A stretch of DNA of 64,000 nt from an actinobacterium SCGC AAA278-I18 (GTDB lineage Bacteria > Actinomycetota > Actinomycetes > Nanopelagicales > Nanopelagicaceae), in the NCBI GenBank assembly GCA_000378865.1, contig KB900443.1:1-64000 (forward strand), given 5' to 3'. Positions 6,818-15,644 of this stretch are shown here, piece by piece. The stretch's first letter is position 1; every line of letters begins with the position of its first letter. The notes below the pieces were generated by a model, which ran no database searches, was not told the origin of the DNA, and saw only the letters and a program-made list of their open reading frames with translations. The position numbers and the translations under genes are program-made.

Positions 6818-7900
6818 GTGAAAAAGAAACTGATTGCATTCCCATCAGTATTCTCAATTTTCCTAGCCATCTCCCTAATTCCAGCAAATGCAGCTGTAAA
6901 AGCTGGTGGTTCATGCACTAGTGCAGGAAAAACATCAGTTGTACTTAGTAAAACCTATACATGCATTAAATCAGGAAAGAAGTTGGTTTGGGATAAGGGT
7001 ATAAAAGTCACTGCATCAGCAGCTCTCCCAATAAGTTCATTTTCAGAACTTCCAACTAGATTTACGGATGTTAAATATTTGGCTTGGACCGCCACACAAA
7101 AAGCAATAGCTTCTGCGCCAGATCAAGACTCTCTTATTGAAATTAAAGTCAGTGCAAACACCACTAAGTATTCAAATAAAACAACAGAAGCTGTCAGATT
7201 AGTTCAAAAAGTTTTTAATGGATCTAAATTACCTTCAAAGGTGTGGATGCTTTATTACAACTTAAGTGATCAGCAATCTACTAGTTGGGCATCAACAGAG
7301 TTTTCTAGATTAATGGGGATCGCTACAATTCCAAATCCATTGAGTCCTAGAACAAGTTCATCTCATGAAGCAGTTGTTCCACTCTCGCTACCTAATGATG
7401 ATTACACAAAATCGGGTGGAACTGAAGCACATGAATATTTACATGCTGTTCAATTTGAGCAATTTGTTGGATCTACCAATTCTCCATATGCGGCACCTCG
7501 CTGGCTGTTTGAAGGAGGCGGTCAATTTATTCAGGATTACATGATGTATGGAAGTAGTTACCAAGATTGGGCAATGAAAACTTCAGGATCCCAGCTAAAG
7601 CCATACGACCTAAAATTCTTTCAAGATTTTCTAACTTATAACTTTCCAATTACTTATGGGCCAGATGGTGATCCTTGGTTCTACACTTCCCAGTGGCCAA
7701 ATCAGAGAGTTTATGATGTTGGCTCACTTGTATACCAAGTGTTAGTAGCTGTTAATGGTCCTACGCCTGTGGTGAATTTATTTAAAGATTTAAGCCAAAC
7801 TGGAAATTTTGACTCAAGTTTTAAGAACGTCTATGGGGTATCTTGGTCAGATGCAAAGCCACTTGTTGCAAAAGCCATATTTGGGATGGTCAATATTTAA
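6818..7900 (+). CDS. Secreted gluzincin-type metallopeptidase paralogue 3
   Basis: A 360-residue exported protein starting with GTG 6818 six nt after a TACGCT -10 box. Signal peptide (KKKLIAFPSVFSIFLAISLI, then NAAVKAGGSC), then the two-cysteine module (SAGKTSVVLSKTYTC, then IKSGKKLVWDKG). The peptidase core is H205-EYL-H209 with E232 in RWLFEGGGQF, the HExxH...E gluzincin pattern also seen in paralogue 2, although the rest of the domain has diverged strongly. A C-terminal VYDVGSLVYQVLVAV helix resembles the closing region of peptidase-MA folds. The stop TAA touches the ATG of paralogue 4, so the two are translated together. No ribosome site was found, consistent with leaderless translation. 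Confidence 0.78.
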   Translation: MKKKLIAFPSVFSIFLAISLIPANAAVKAGGSCTSAGKTSVVLSKTYTCIKSGKKLVWDKGIKVTASAALPISSFSELPTRFTDVKYLAWTATQKAIASAPDQDSLIEIKVSANTTKYSNKTTEAVRLVQKVFNGSKLPSKVWMLYYNLSDQQSTSWASTEFSRLMGIATIPNPLSPRTSSSHEAVVPLSLPNDDYTKSGGTEAHEYLHAVQFEQFVGSTNSPYAAPRWLFEGGGQFIQDYMMYGSSYQDWAMKTSGSQLKPYDLKFFQDFLTYNFPITYGPDGDPWFYTSQWPNQRVYDVGSLVYQVLVAVNGPTPVVNLFKDLSQTGNFDSSFKNVYGVSWSDAKPLVAKAIFGMVNI

Positions 7901-9442
7901 ATGAAAAACAAACTAATTGCATTCTTATCAATACTTGGACTTTCTTTTTCAATCTCTCTAGGCCCTGCATATTCTGCGGTTAAAGCTGGGTCTAGTTGCA
8001 AGACCGCAGGTTTAACATCAGTAGATTTAGGTAAAACTTATACATGCATTAAATCTGGAAAGAAATTGGTTTGGGATAAAGGAGTCAAAGTAACCCAACC
8101 ATTACCATCGACTGCTAATCCTAAAATTGCAGTAGATGGCGGTCCATGTTCAGTGGTTGGAGAGTCTAAAACTAATGCCCAGGGCTATTTAGAGTGCCGA
8201 GAGATTGCTAATAATCAGAAGAAATATTTCCAGCTGAAAAATGTGATTTCGGATCTTCCTGCTCAGAACTCACCGATGCCATTTACAACCTGTCGTGTTC
8301 CAGATTTTAGAACCAATATAGGACCATGGGATTATGCAACTACCTACCCAATTAAACGGGTTGCTATAGATAAGAAAAATCTTAATGTAATTTACATACC
8401 TATTGATTTTCCGGATCACCCAGGAACTGGTAACCCAAAAGATCTTTATTCAAATGATTTCACTAAAATTAAGGAATGGGTTAAGTGGTACTCAAATGGA
8501 AAAAAGAGCATCGATATTACAACGTTTGATAAATGGATTCGTTCAAGTAAACCTTCAGCAGACTATGTTAAGTATTTTTACCATGGCAGTAGCAATATGT
8601 CAGTCGGTGTAGAGATGATTCTAAAAGATATTGAAAATCTTACTGACTTGTCAAAAATAGATGTTATTCAATTTGTGTTTCCTTCAGATATGCAAACGCT
8701 GCAAGAACCTTCCGGAGGTCATTATGAAATTATGACTAATAAGGGTCGTTTGTTTTTTGCAATGTATACAACCGGAGTTCAGTCGTTTTCCGGAAATAAA
8801 AGTATTTGGTTCGACTTATTACATGAACTCTTGCATCATGCATGGGGAATTCAACAACATGCACCAGCCTTTCCAGTAATGCTAAATATCTCAACTGGAA
8901 CCCAGGGGCCTGGTCAGAGTCTTCTATCTTGGGATGCAATAACCTTAGATTGGGACAACACTGAAGACTTGTGGTGTGCGGACTTAAAAACTCTCAGCTC
9001 TTCAGAAGTCACCTTGGTTCCCATGGAGCGTGAGCAAAAAGGTGTCCGTGCAGCAATGATTAACTTGGCACCATCTCGCACCTTGGTAATTGAGTCTCAC
9101 AGAAAAGATAAGTGGGGCAATTACAACCCAGGCACATATGGATTAACTGCATACATCGTTGATACACGCTTTGCCACTGATCGCTCTGGTGAAGGCAGTG
9201 GAAAAGATGATGGAAAAGGGACTGCATATACACGTGCTGCAAACTTTATAGAGTTTCCACTAAATCACAGTTCTTACAAAATGGAGTGGTGGGATAACAA
9301 AACAGGAAAAAGTTATGGGATAACATCACAATTCTCAATGAATTATTTCTTGTACGAGGGGGAAAGTTTCACCTTTGAGGGTGTCACTGTGAAACTGATT
9401 CACTCCGGAGATAACGACACAATCGAAATAAGAAAGAACTAG
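7901..9442 (+). CDS. Secreted M6-like metallopeptidase paralogue 4
   Basis: A 513-residue exported protein whose ATG directly follows the stop of paralogue 3. Signal peptide (MKNKLIAFLSILGLSFSISL), the shared two-cysteine module, then a region with another close CxxxG...C pair (GGPCSVVGESKTNAQGYLEC, about 83-102). The peptidase motif is H308-ELLHH313-AWG-IQQ-H320. Aligned without gaps to paralogue 1, the shared pattern is HExxxHxxG; here both the HExxH and the HExxxH readings are possible. A later RTLVIESHRKDKWG, then YGLTAYIVDTR block fits the M6 C-terminal region. With paralogue 1 it defines an M6-like subgroup; paralogues 2 and 3 are gluzincin-like, so the cluster is arranged M6, MA, MA, M6. 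Confidence 0.75.
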   Translation: MKNKLIAFLSILGLSFSISLGPAYSAVKAGSSCKTAGLTSVDLGKTYTCIKSGKKLVWDKGVKVTQPLPSTANPKIAVDGGPCSVVGESKTNAQGYLECREIANNQKKYFQLKNVISDLPAQNSPMPFTTCRVPDFRTNIGPWDYATTYPIKRVAIDKKNLNVIYIPIDFPDHPGTGNPKDLYSNDFTKIKEWVKWYSNGKKSIDITTFDKWIRSSKPSADYVKYFYHGSSNMSVGVEMILKDIENLTDLSKIDVIQFVFPSDMQTLQEPSGGHYEIMTNKGRLFFAMYTTGVQSFSGNKSIWFDLLHELLHHAWGIQQHAPAFPVMLNISTGTQGPGQSLLSWDAITLDWDNTEDLWCADLKTLSSSEVTLVPMEREQKGVRAAMINLAPSRTLVIESHRKDKWGNYNPGTYGLTAYIVDTRFATDRSGEGSGKDDGKGTAYTRAANFIEFPLNHSSYKMEWWDNKTGKSYGITSQFSMNYFLYEGESFTFEGVTVKLIHSGDNDTIEIRKN

Positions 9443-9525
9443 CCAATCTTGGCATTAAGTCCTATTTAAATTTCATTGAACTATCTCCCATTTTGGGATT
9501 TAAATTCATACCTACTAATATCTTG

Positions 9526-9597
9526 TGGGCGGTGAGGGTTTCGAACCCCCGACATCCTCGGTGTAAACGAGGCGCTCTACCACTGAGCTAACCACCC
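9526..9597 (-). tRNA. tRNA-Val (anticodon TAC)
   Basis: On the minus strand GGGTGGT pairs with ACCGCCC (one T-G). The D arm is GCTCAGTGGTAGAGC, the anticodon loop TTTACAC within CCTCG/CGAGG, and the T arm GGGGGTTCGAACCCTC. The anticodon reads TAC, valine. CCA is not encoded. Confidence 0.95.
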
Positions 9598-9650
9598 GGT
9601 GAGAGTGGGAATATTACTAGTAGATCAGTATTACTCCCAATTATCTCTAC

Positions 9651-10109
9651 TTATAAGGCTGAAAGTGCTGCTTTGTACTCAGCAATATTTCTAGCATCTC
9701 CGAGTCCGTTAACTACCATCCACTTTATGTTTCCATCTCGACCTATGATGAAAGTACCACGCTTAGCGCATCCTCTGCTCTCTTCAAATGTGCCATAAGC
9801 CTTTGAGATTGCTCCATGTGGCCAGAAATCAGAGAGTACTTGGAACTTATATCCCTCTTGCTCAGCAAATACTTTGTTTGCATACATCGGATCACATGAG
9901 ATTGCGATTAATTCAACATTATCATTTTGAAAAGCAGATAGATCATCACGTAGTGCGCAAAGCTCACCGGTGCAGATACCTGAGAAGGCAAATGGATAAA
10001 AGATAACTACGACATTCTTTTTACCCTTATATGAAGCCAGTGAGATCTTCTCCCCATGTTGATTTACTAATTCAAAATCAGGTGCAGCGTTTCCGATTGC
10101 GAGCGCCAT
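9651..10109 (-). CDS. ahpE: AhpE-type one-cysteine peroxiredoxin
   Basis: A 152-residue thiol peroxidase that reduces hydrogen peroxide, organic peroxides and peroxynitrite. The thioredoxin-fold core carries PFAFSGIC with P39, S43 and the peroxidatic cysteine at about C46 (PxxxSxxC), then GELCALRD with an extra C51. LSDFWPHGAISKAYG and the RGTFIIGRDG strand match mycobacterial AhpE closely. It is next to the DUF3052 gene and aceE, the same order as Rv2238c, Rv2239c and Rv2241. The reductant is probably mycothiol/mycoredoxin, since mshB occurs in this window. Confidence 0.93.
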   Translation of the reverse strand: MALAIGNAAPDFELVNQHGEKISLASYKGKKNVVVIFYPFAFSGICTGELCALRDDLSAFQNDNVELIAISCDPMYANKVFAEQEGYKFQVLSDFWPHGAISKAYGTFEESRGCAKRGTFIIGRDGNIKWMVVNGLGDARNIAEYKAALSAL

Positions 10110-10136
10110 ATTCTTTATCTCCTTTAGTAGTTGAAC

Positions 10137-10574
10137 TTACTTAGATTTCTTTTTATTACTACCAGCATGCCGTGCTACCAATCTTGTTGCACTCCAGTCA
10201 GCACTGGCTGGAAAAGATGTTGTCTGTGACATACCAGCAGTAGGTGCTGCATCTTGAATATCACTCGCCTCAACGTAACCAGGCCGTCCTACCTTTGGGG
10301 TGAAGAGCCATATGGGTCCATCCTCAGTTAAATAAGTGAGGGCGTCTACTAACTCATCTACTAAATCACCATCACCATCTCGCCACCAGAGAATTACCGC
10401 ATCTACTACCTCTTGCGCAGTTGCATCTAAAAATTGTGTGCCAGATTTTGCAATGATGGCATCACGTAATGATTTATCACAATCGCTCTCATCAAAGCCA
10501 ACCTCAAGGATAAGTTGTTCATTGGTTATACCAAGCCGTTCAACGGTGGCCGCAGGTGCCTGTGCTGAGTTCAT
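10137..10574 (-). CDS. DUF3052 family protein
   Basis: A 145-residue cytoplasmic protein from ATG 10574 (MNSAQAPAATVERLG). Conserved stretches include LGITNEQLILEVGFDESDCD, AVILWWRDGDGDLVDELVDA and a GPIWLFTPKVGRPGYVE block, typical of DUF3052 (Rv2239c type), whose function is unknown. It lies divergently from aceE with about 110 bp between starts. A TTG 12 codons upstream would extend the N-terminus; the ATG is preferred because it starts just before the conserved region, but no ribosome site decides. The C-terminus is Lys-rich and probably disordered. Confidence 0.85.
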   Translation of the reverse strand: MNSAQAPAATVERLGITNEQLILEVGFDESDCDKSLRDAIIAKSGTQFLDATAQEVVDAVILWWRDGDGDLVDELVDALTYLTEDGPIWLFTPKVGRPGYVEASDIQDAAPTAGMSQTTSFPASADWSATRLVARHAGSNKKKSK

Positions 10575-10687
10575 TAGGAGTAGTCCACCCAACTTTGGCG
10601 TAAGGTGCAACTTTTATCCCCAATAAGCCAGATCACCCCTACTCAAGGCGGGCAAATATGACCAAACCCCCCTTAAGGAGAGAGAAT

Positions 10688-13414
10688 ATGCCGGTGAGTG
10701 AAAACTTTAAGGCCCCAGACCATTTGGTGGACCAATTAGTTGATACCGATCCAAATGAGAGTGCGGAGTGGCAACAATCCTTTGATGCGGTTTTAAAAAA
10801 CGCAGGTCCAGTTAGAGCTCGTTACTTAATGCTTTCACTACTACAACGAGCAAATGAAAAAAACATTGGTGTTTCAGGTCTTCGTACAACTGATTACATA
10901 AACACTATTCCACCAGCTCTTGAGCCATCTTTTCCTGGGGATGAAACATTAGAGCGACGCATCCGAGCATTTATGAGATGGAACGCTGCAATTATGGTGC
11001 ACCGCGCGCAGCGACCAGGTGTTGGTGTTGGTGGACATATTTCAACATACGCCTCCAGTGCATCCTTATATGAGGTTGGCTTTAATCACTTCTTCCGTGG
11101 TAAATCACATTCAGGTGGTGGTGATCAAATATTTTTCCAAGGTCATGCCTCCCCTGGTATGTATGCCCGGGCATATCTTGAGAACCGACTTACTGGAAAA
11201 CAATTAGATGGTTTCCGGCAAGAGTTATCCCATGAAGGTGGTGGCTTATCTTCCTATCCGCACCCACGACTTATGCCAGAGTTTTGGGAGTTTCCAACTG
11301 TCTCAATGGGTATTGGTCCAATTAACTCAATCTATCAAGCAAGATTTAATCGCTACCTACACGCCCGTGGCTTTAAAGATACAAGTGATCAAAATGTTTG
11401 GGCATTTTTAGGAGATGGTGAGATTGATGAACCAGAAACGCTAAGTGCTATCTCACTTGCTGCCCGTGAGGGATTAGATAACTTAACCTTTGTGGTTAAT
11501 TGTAATTTGCAAAGATTAGATGGACCGGTAAGAGGTAATGGCAAGATTATTCAGGAGCTTGAATCAGTATTTGGAGGGGCCGGTTGGAATGTTATTAAGG
11601 TGGTTTGGGGCAGAGAGTGGGATCCACTACTGGCAGCAGATCGTGAAGGTGCCTTAGTTGATTTAATGAATAAGACACCAGATGGTGATTTTCAAACATA
11701 CAAATCAGAGAATGGCGCATTTGTTAGAGAGAATTTCTTTGGTAGAGATGCTAGAACTGCAGCGATGGTTTCAGCTTGGAGTGATGATCAGATTTGGAAT
11801 CTAAAACGTGGCGGACATGATTACCAGAAGTTATATGCCGCATATAAGGCTGCCTCTGATCACAATGGCCGCCCCACCGTTATTTTGGCAAAGACAATTA
11901 AGGGTTGGACTCTAGGCTCACACTTTGAGGCAAGAAACTCAACTCATCAGATGAAGAAGATGACCTTGGAAGATTTAATGAATTTTAGAGATCGACTTGA
12001 GATTCCAATTGGTGATGATCAGATCGATGCAAAGCTTCCGCCGTATTACCACCCAGGTAATGACTCCGCTGAATATAAGTATTTAATGCAGCGCAGAAAA
12101 GAGTTAGGTGGCTTTTTGCCATCACGTCGTGCTAAATCAAAACCACTTGCCCAACCAAGTGATGAGAGTTATGAATCGGTAAGACGTGGCTCAGGTGCGC
12201 AAGAGGTTGCTACCACAATGGCATTTGTTAGATTGTTAAAGGATTTACTTAAAGATCCAGAGATGGGTAAGCGATTTGTGCCAATTATTCCAGATGAGGC
12301 GCGTACCTTTGGTATGGATTCACTATTTCCAACCTTGAAGATCTACTCACCACTTGGTCAGAGTTACACCTCTGTTGATCGAGAGTTAATGCTCTCCTAT
12401 AAAGAATCAACTACTGGTGTGATCTTGCATGAAGGCATTAATGAAGCGGGCTCAGTTGCCTCCTTTACCGCAGTTGGCACCTCATACGCCACCCATGATG
12501 AACCAATGATTCCAATTTATATTTTCTACTCCATGTTTGGTTTTCAGCGAACCGGTGACTCCTTTTGGGCAGCTAGTGATCAATTAACTAGAGGATTTGT
12601 GTTAGGGGCAACCGCTGGGCGAACCACATTAAATGGTGAGGGTCTGCAGCATGAGGATGGCCACTCGCATCTATTGGCATCAACAAACCCAGCGGTTATT
12701 TGTTATGACCCAGCATTTGGATACGAGATCGGCCATATTGTTAAAGATGGCCTTCGAAGAATGTATGGTGAAAACTCTGAGAATGTTTATTACTACCTAA
12801 CTATTTATAACGAGCCATACCAACAACCTGCAGAGCCTGAGAATCTAGATGTTGAAGGATTACTAAAAGGTATCTACCTTCTTAAGAAACCGATCAAACG
12901 CCGCCGCAAGCAGGTATCGCTTCTTGCCTCAGGTGTCTCAGTTAACTGGGCGCTAAAAGCACAAAAATTATTAGAGGATGATTTTAAGATTGCTGCCACC
13001 ATCTACTCCGTTACCTCTTGGAATGAGCTGCGCCGTGATGGGTTAGCAGTTGATCGTCATAATCTGCTTAATCCAGGCAAAGAGATCAGTGCATTTATTA
13101 CTAAACAATTAAAAGGGCAGAAGGGTCCAGTAATAGCAGTTAGTGATTTTATGAGATCTGTTCAAGATCAGATCGCACCATGGGTAACACAGCCCTTCTA
13201 CTCATTAGGAACAGATGGCTTTGGTTTATCTGATACCAGAGGAGCACTTCGCCGTCACTTTAAGGTTGATGCAGAGTCGATTGTGATCGCATCCCTTTCT
13301 CGATTAGCTCAACTTGGTTCAGTTAAGAAGAAAAGTATCAATAATGCAATACGTAAGTATCAGATTCATGATGTGAGGGCTGCTGAAGCTGGTAATACTG
13401 AAGGTTCAGGTTAA
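10688..13414 (+). CDS. aceE: Pyruvate dehydrogenase E1 component (homodimeric)
   Basis: A 908-residue E1 subunit that decarboxylates pyruvate with thiamine diphosphate and acetylates the lipoyl domain of E2. The ThDP/Mg motif appears as GDGEIDEPE (about 242) through [15 protein letters not shown] (about 270-284). The C-terminal transketolase-like half includes [13 protein letters not shown] and [15 protein letters not shown]. Length matches actinobacterial AceE. ATG 10688 is chosen because AAGGAG lies 7 nt upstream; an in-frame ATG at 10658 lacks one. E2 and E3 are not nearby, as usual in Actinobacteria. The position beside DUF3052 and ahpE is conserved. Confidence 0.96.
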   Translation: MPVSENFKAPDHLVDQLVDTDPNESAEWQQSFDAVLKNAGPVRARYLMLSLLQRANEKNIGVSGLRTTDYINTIPPALEPSFPGDETLERRIRAFMRWNAAIMVHRAQRPGVGVGGHISTYASSASLYEVGFNHFFRGKSHSGGGDQIFFQGHASPGMYARAYLENRLTGKQLDGFRQELSHEGGGLSSYPHPRLMPEFWEFPTVSMGIGPINSIYQARFNRYLHARGFKDTSDQNVWAFLGDGEIDEPETLSAISLAAREGLDNLTFVVNCNLQRLDGPVRGNGKIIQELESVFGGAGWNVIKVVWGREWDPLLAADREGALVDLMNKTPDGDFQTYKSENGAFVRENFFGRDARTAAMVSAWSDDQIWNLKRGGHDYQKLYAAYKAASDHNGRPTVILAKTIKGWTLGSHFEARNSTHQMKKMTLEDLMNFRDRLEIPIGDDQIDAKLPPYYHPGNDSAEYKYLMQRRKELGGFLPSRRAKSKPLAQPSDESYESVRRGSGAQEVATTMAFVRLLKDLLKDPEMGKRFVPIIPDEARTFGMDSLFPTLKIYSPLGQSYTSVDRELMLSYKESTTGVILHEGINEAGSVASFTAVGTSYATHDEPMIPIYIFYSMFGFQRTGDSFWAASDQLTRGFVLGATAGRTTLNGEGLQHEDGHSHLLASTNPAVICYDPAFGYEIGHIVKDGLRRMYGENSENVYYYLTIYNEPYQQPAEPENLDVEGLLKGIYLLKKPIKRRRKQVSLLASGVSVNWALKAQKLLEDDFKIAATIYSVTSWNELRRDGLAVDRHNLLNPGKEISAFITKQLKGQKGPVIAVSDFMRSVQDQIAPWVTQPFYSLGTDGFGLSDTRGALRRHFKVDAESIVIASLSRLAQLGSVKKKSINNAIRKYQIHDVRAAEAGNTEGSG

Positions 13415-13423
13415 GTAACTCTT

Positions 13424-13696
13424 TTGGAATCACTGGCCATACTTGCTGTTTTTCTCATTTCATTAACAGTTCTAGGCGGTCCGATCTCATTACTTCTAAC
13501 ATTTATCCCGCAACGGTTATTACCGCTTGCGGTTATCAAAATATGGTCATTTGTCTTTGCTTCAGTTGCAATTTTGGTTGGGATTTTTTTGGTTATTAAT
13601 GTTAATTCTCTTGGTGCATTAATTATGGGAGTAGTTGGAATTGCAACTGGGATCATTGCAATATATAGAGTTATAAAAGTTATTCAAAAGCTTTAA
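13424..13696 (+). CDS. Small three-span membrane protein of unknown function
   Basis: A 90-residue frame from TTG 13424, nine nt after the aceE stop. It is almost entirely hydrophobic with three predicted membrane spans (about residues 4-27, 35-58 and 62-82) and a short basic tail (RVIKVIQKL). I recognise no family. Position suggests translation from the aceE transcript, although no clear ribosome site is present. Hydrophobic periodicity and codon use support a real gene, but the start is uncertain. Confidence 0.5.
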   Translation: MESLAILAVFLISLTVLGGPISLLLTFIPQRLLPLAVIKIWSFVFASVAILVGIFLVINVNSLGALIMGVVGIATGIIAIYRVIKVIQKL

Positions 13697-13708
13697 TACA
13701 TATATAAG

Positions 13709-14077
13709 TGGAGGTGCCGGGAATCGAACCCGGGTCCTCTAGCACTGCTTCAAAGTTTCTACGGGCGTAGTGCAATTAACGCTTTCTCAGTCCAAACTCT
13801 CACATGCACAAGTAGTTTGCGGACTCAGTTACAGATTTATGTCCCCATTAACCTCCGTAACACGGTTAGGGGTAAGTCCTCTAGCGACGTTAGATCCGAA
13901 GGCGAGAACAAACTTCGGGTAACGGATAACAGAGCTAGCTTAGGCAGCTAGTTGATAATCAGCGGCAGTTTTACTTGCGCTTATATTTTGCCATGTTTTT
14001 GTGGTTAACGAGATCATCACGGCTTCCTCGGCCCGCTTGCCTTGAAGTAACGACTAAAGTCGAGACCGTTCACCCCC
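13709..14077 (-). ncRNA. ssrA: Transfer-messenger RNA (tmRNA)
   Basis: Rescues stalled ribosomes by trans-translation together with SmpB, encoded just downstream. On the minus strand it begins GGGGGTGAACGGTCTCGAC and ends with the tRNA-like CCGGGTTCGATTCCCGGCAC and CTCCA; the ends pair as a seven-bp acceptor stem with one G-U. The tag frame lies at 13978-13940 and reads ASKTAADYQLAA followed by TAA, the same length as the mycobacterial tag and with its DYxLAA ending. CCA is apparently not encoded. Length about 369 nt. Confidence 0.96.
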
Positions 14078-14163
14078 AAGAGTTAAGCGAAATTACTTTT
14101 CTATATTTAGTTGTTTGAAAGGATTATTTTACAGGCTATTTATAAATACTGTTAATTCAACTA

Positions 14164-14694
14164 CTAATCGTAATCTTGATCAGATTTTTTGCGCTTACTG
14201 GTGGTAGTAGCTTTACCTGATTTACGCCTTGATAACTCACGATCTGTCTCACGGCTCATCTGTTGTTCCATCAAAGTGTTGCGCTTATCATGTGCTTTCT
14301 TACCCTTTGCCACTGCAATCTCAACCTTGGCTTTGCCATCTTTAAAGTAAAGTGAGAGTGGAACTAAAGTTAAGCCACCCTGCTTAATCACACCAGCAAT
14401 CTGAGCAATCTCCCGTTTATGTAGTAATAACTTACGATCTCGACGAGGCATATGGTTGGTCCAACTACCTTGGTTATATTCAGGAATATGAATGCCACTC
14501 ACCCAGATCTCACCATCTTTTGCCATTGCATAGCCATCAGTTAGGGAGGCACGTCCTGCTCTTAATGATTTAACCTCAGTACCAGTTAGAACTAAACCGC
14601 ACTCATAAACCTCTTCGATAAAGTAATCATGGCGAGCGCTCTTATTTTGGGCAATAACCTTCTTGCCTAACTCCTTAACCAAAGCAACCCCCAA
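14164..14694 (-). CDS. smpB: SsrA-binding protein
   Basis: Binds the tRNA-like domain of tmRNA and delivers it to stalled ribosomes. About 172-176 residues. Signatures: [49 protein letters not shown] and [13 protein letters not shown]-like basic segments, with a Lys/Arg-rich C-terminal tail. No ATG precedes the conserved core. Start options are TTG 14694 or TTG 14682; the latter has GGGGG about 5 nt upstream and may be the true one. It lies immediately downstream of ftsX on the same strand, with ssrA next, the usual actinobacterial ftsE-ftsX-smpB-ssrA order. Confidence 0.95.
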   Translation of the reverse strand: MGVALVKELGKKVIAQNKSARHDYFIEEVYECGLVLTGTEVKSLRAGRASLTDGYAMAKDGEIWVSGIHIPEYNQGSWTNHMPRRDRKLLLHKREIAQIAGVIKQGGLTLVPLSLYFKDGKAKVEIAVAKGKKAHDKRNTLMEQQMSRETDRELSRRKSGKATTTSKRKKSDQDYD

Positions 14695-14712
14695 TCTTTT
14701 CTTCGGTGGCTG

Positions 14713-15615
14713 TTAAACCTTAAGATATTTGCGAAGAGTTACTACCGAAGCGATACTGGAGACAACTAATCCGGTTAAAAGTAACCAGGCGCAGCTGACC
14801 CAAACATCTTTCCATGTGAAAAATTGTGTGAAGGTTAAAAGTGGTGAGACCTTGCTATCAATAATAGATTTAAAGCCAGTTAGCACCCCAACTGAAACTA
14901 CCCAGCCAGAGATAGCAGCAAATATGCCTTCAAGTAAAAATGGGAGCTGAATTGAAAAACTTGAAGCACCAACTAACTTCATTACCCCAGTCTCGCGCCG
15001 GCGGTTAAAGGCAGCGATTCTAAGGGTGTTGCTAATTAATAATGAGGCGGTAAAGACGGAGGCGGCACCGATTATTAGCGCACCATTTCTTAATACTGCT
15101 AGTAATTTAAAAAATTTATCTAGGATTGCTCGCTGATCCTGCACAATATCAACTCCAGGCCGGCCAGCAAATGCACTTTCAATTACTGCAAATCTAGTTG
15201 GATCTTTAAGCTTTATTCTAAATGATTCTGGAAGTTGGTCAGCAGTTACATTTTGTGCAATTGCAGATCCTTTAAATCGCTCTTGAAAACGTTCAAATGC
15301 CTCACCTTGAGATTCATAGTAAACCTGTTGCACAGCCGGAAGTGCTTGCAGATCTTTTTGAATACCAATCTTTTGCTCCTGGGTAATTACGCCTTTGGCG
15401 CATGATTGGGAGTCAGAGAGTGAACCACATAAAAATATTGATACCTCAATCTTGTCATACCAGTAATCCTTCATTACCCGCACCTGTGAGTTAGCGAGTA
15501 AGCCAACGCCAAGTAGGGATAGTGAGATTGCAACGGTAATCATTACCGCAAATGTCATAGTTAAGTTTCGGCGCAGGCCAATACCAACCTCACTCATAAC
15601 AAACTTAGCGCGCAT
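14713..15615 (-). CDS. ftsX: Cell-division ABC-like permease subunit FtsX
   Basis: A 300-residue membrane partner of FtsE that links ATP hydrolysis to peptidoglycan hydrolase activation at the septum. Layout: N-terminal span (about 20-43, TMTFAVMITVAISLSLLGVG), an extracytoplasmic domain of about 130 residues with two cysteines (FLCGSLSDSQSCAKG) and three C-terminal spans in the FtsX domain (around NGALIIGAASVFTASLLIS, FLLEGIFAAISGWVVSVGV and the last helix). The N-terminal extracellular loop matches actinobacterial FtsX. It begins 29 bp after ftsE, with a possible own leaderless promoter in that gap. Confidence 0.95.
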   Translation of the reverse strand: MRAKFVMSEVGIGLRRNLTMTFAVMITVAISLSLLGVGLLANSQVRVMKDYWYDKIEVSIFLCGSLSDSQSCAKGVITQEQKIGIQKDLQALPAVQQVYYESQGEAFERFQERFKGSAIAQNVTADQLPESFRIKLKDPTRFAVIESAFAGRPGVDIVQDQRAILDKFFKLLAVLRNGALIIGAASVFTASLLISNTLRIAAFNRRRETGVMKLVGASSFSIQLPFLLEGIFAAISGWVVSVGVLTGFKSIIDSKVSPLLTFTQFFTWKDVWVSCAWLLLTGLVVSSIASVVTLRKYLKV

Positions 15616-15621
15616 TTGGTA

Positions 15622-15627
15622 ACCCTA
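15622..15627 (-). promoter_or_regulatory. Leaderless-type -10 box before ftsX
   Basis: On the minus strand TAGGGT is followed by six bases (TACCAA) and the ftsX ATG at 15615, the spacing of a leaderless promoter. It could add transcription of ftsX and smpB independent of ftsE. Confidence 0.45.
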
Positions 15628-15644
15628 TCTTTTCCATAAGCTGA

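Noticed and set aside
10658-10687. Upstream ATG of aceE
   Set aside because: It lacks a ribosome site, whereas ATG 10688 has AAGGAG seven nt upstream.
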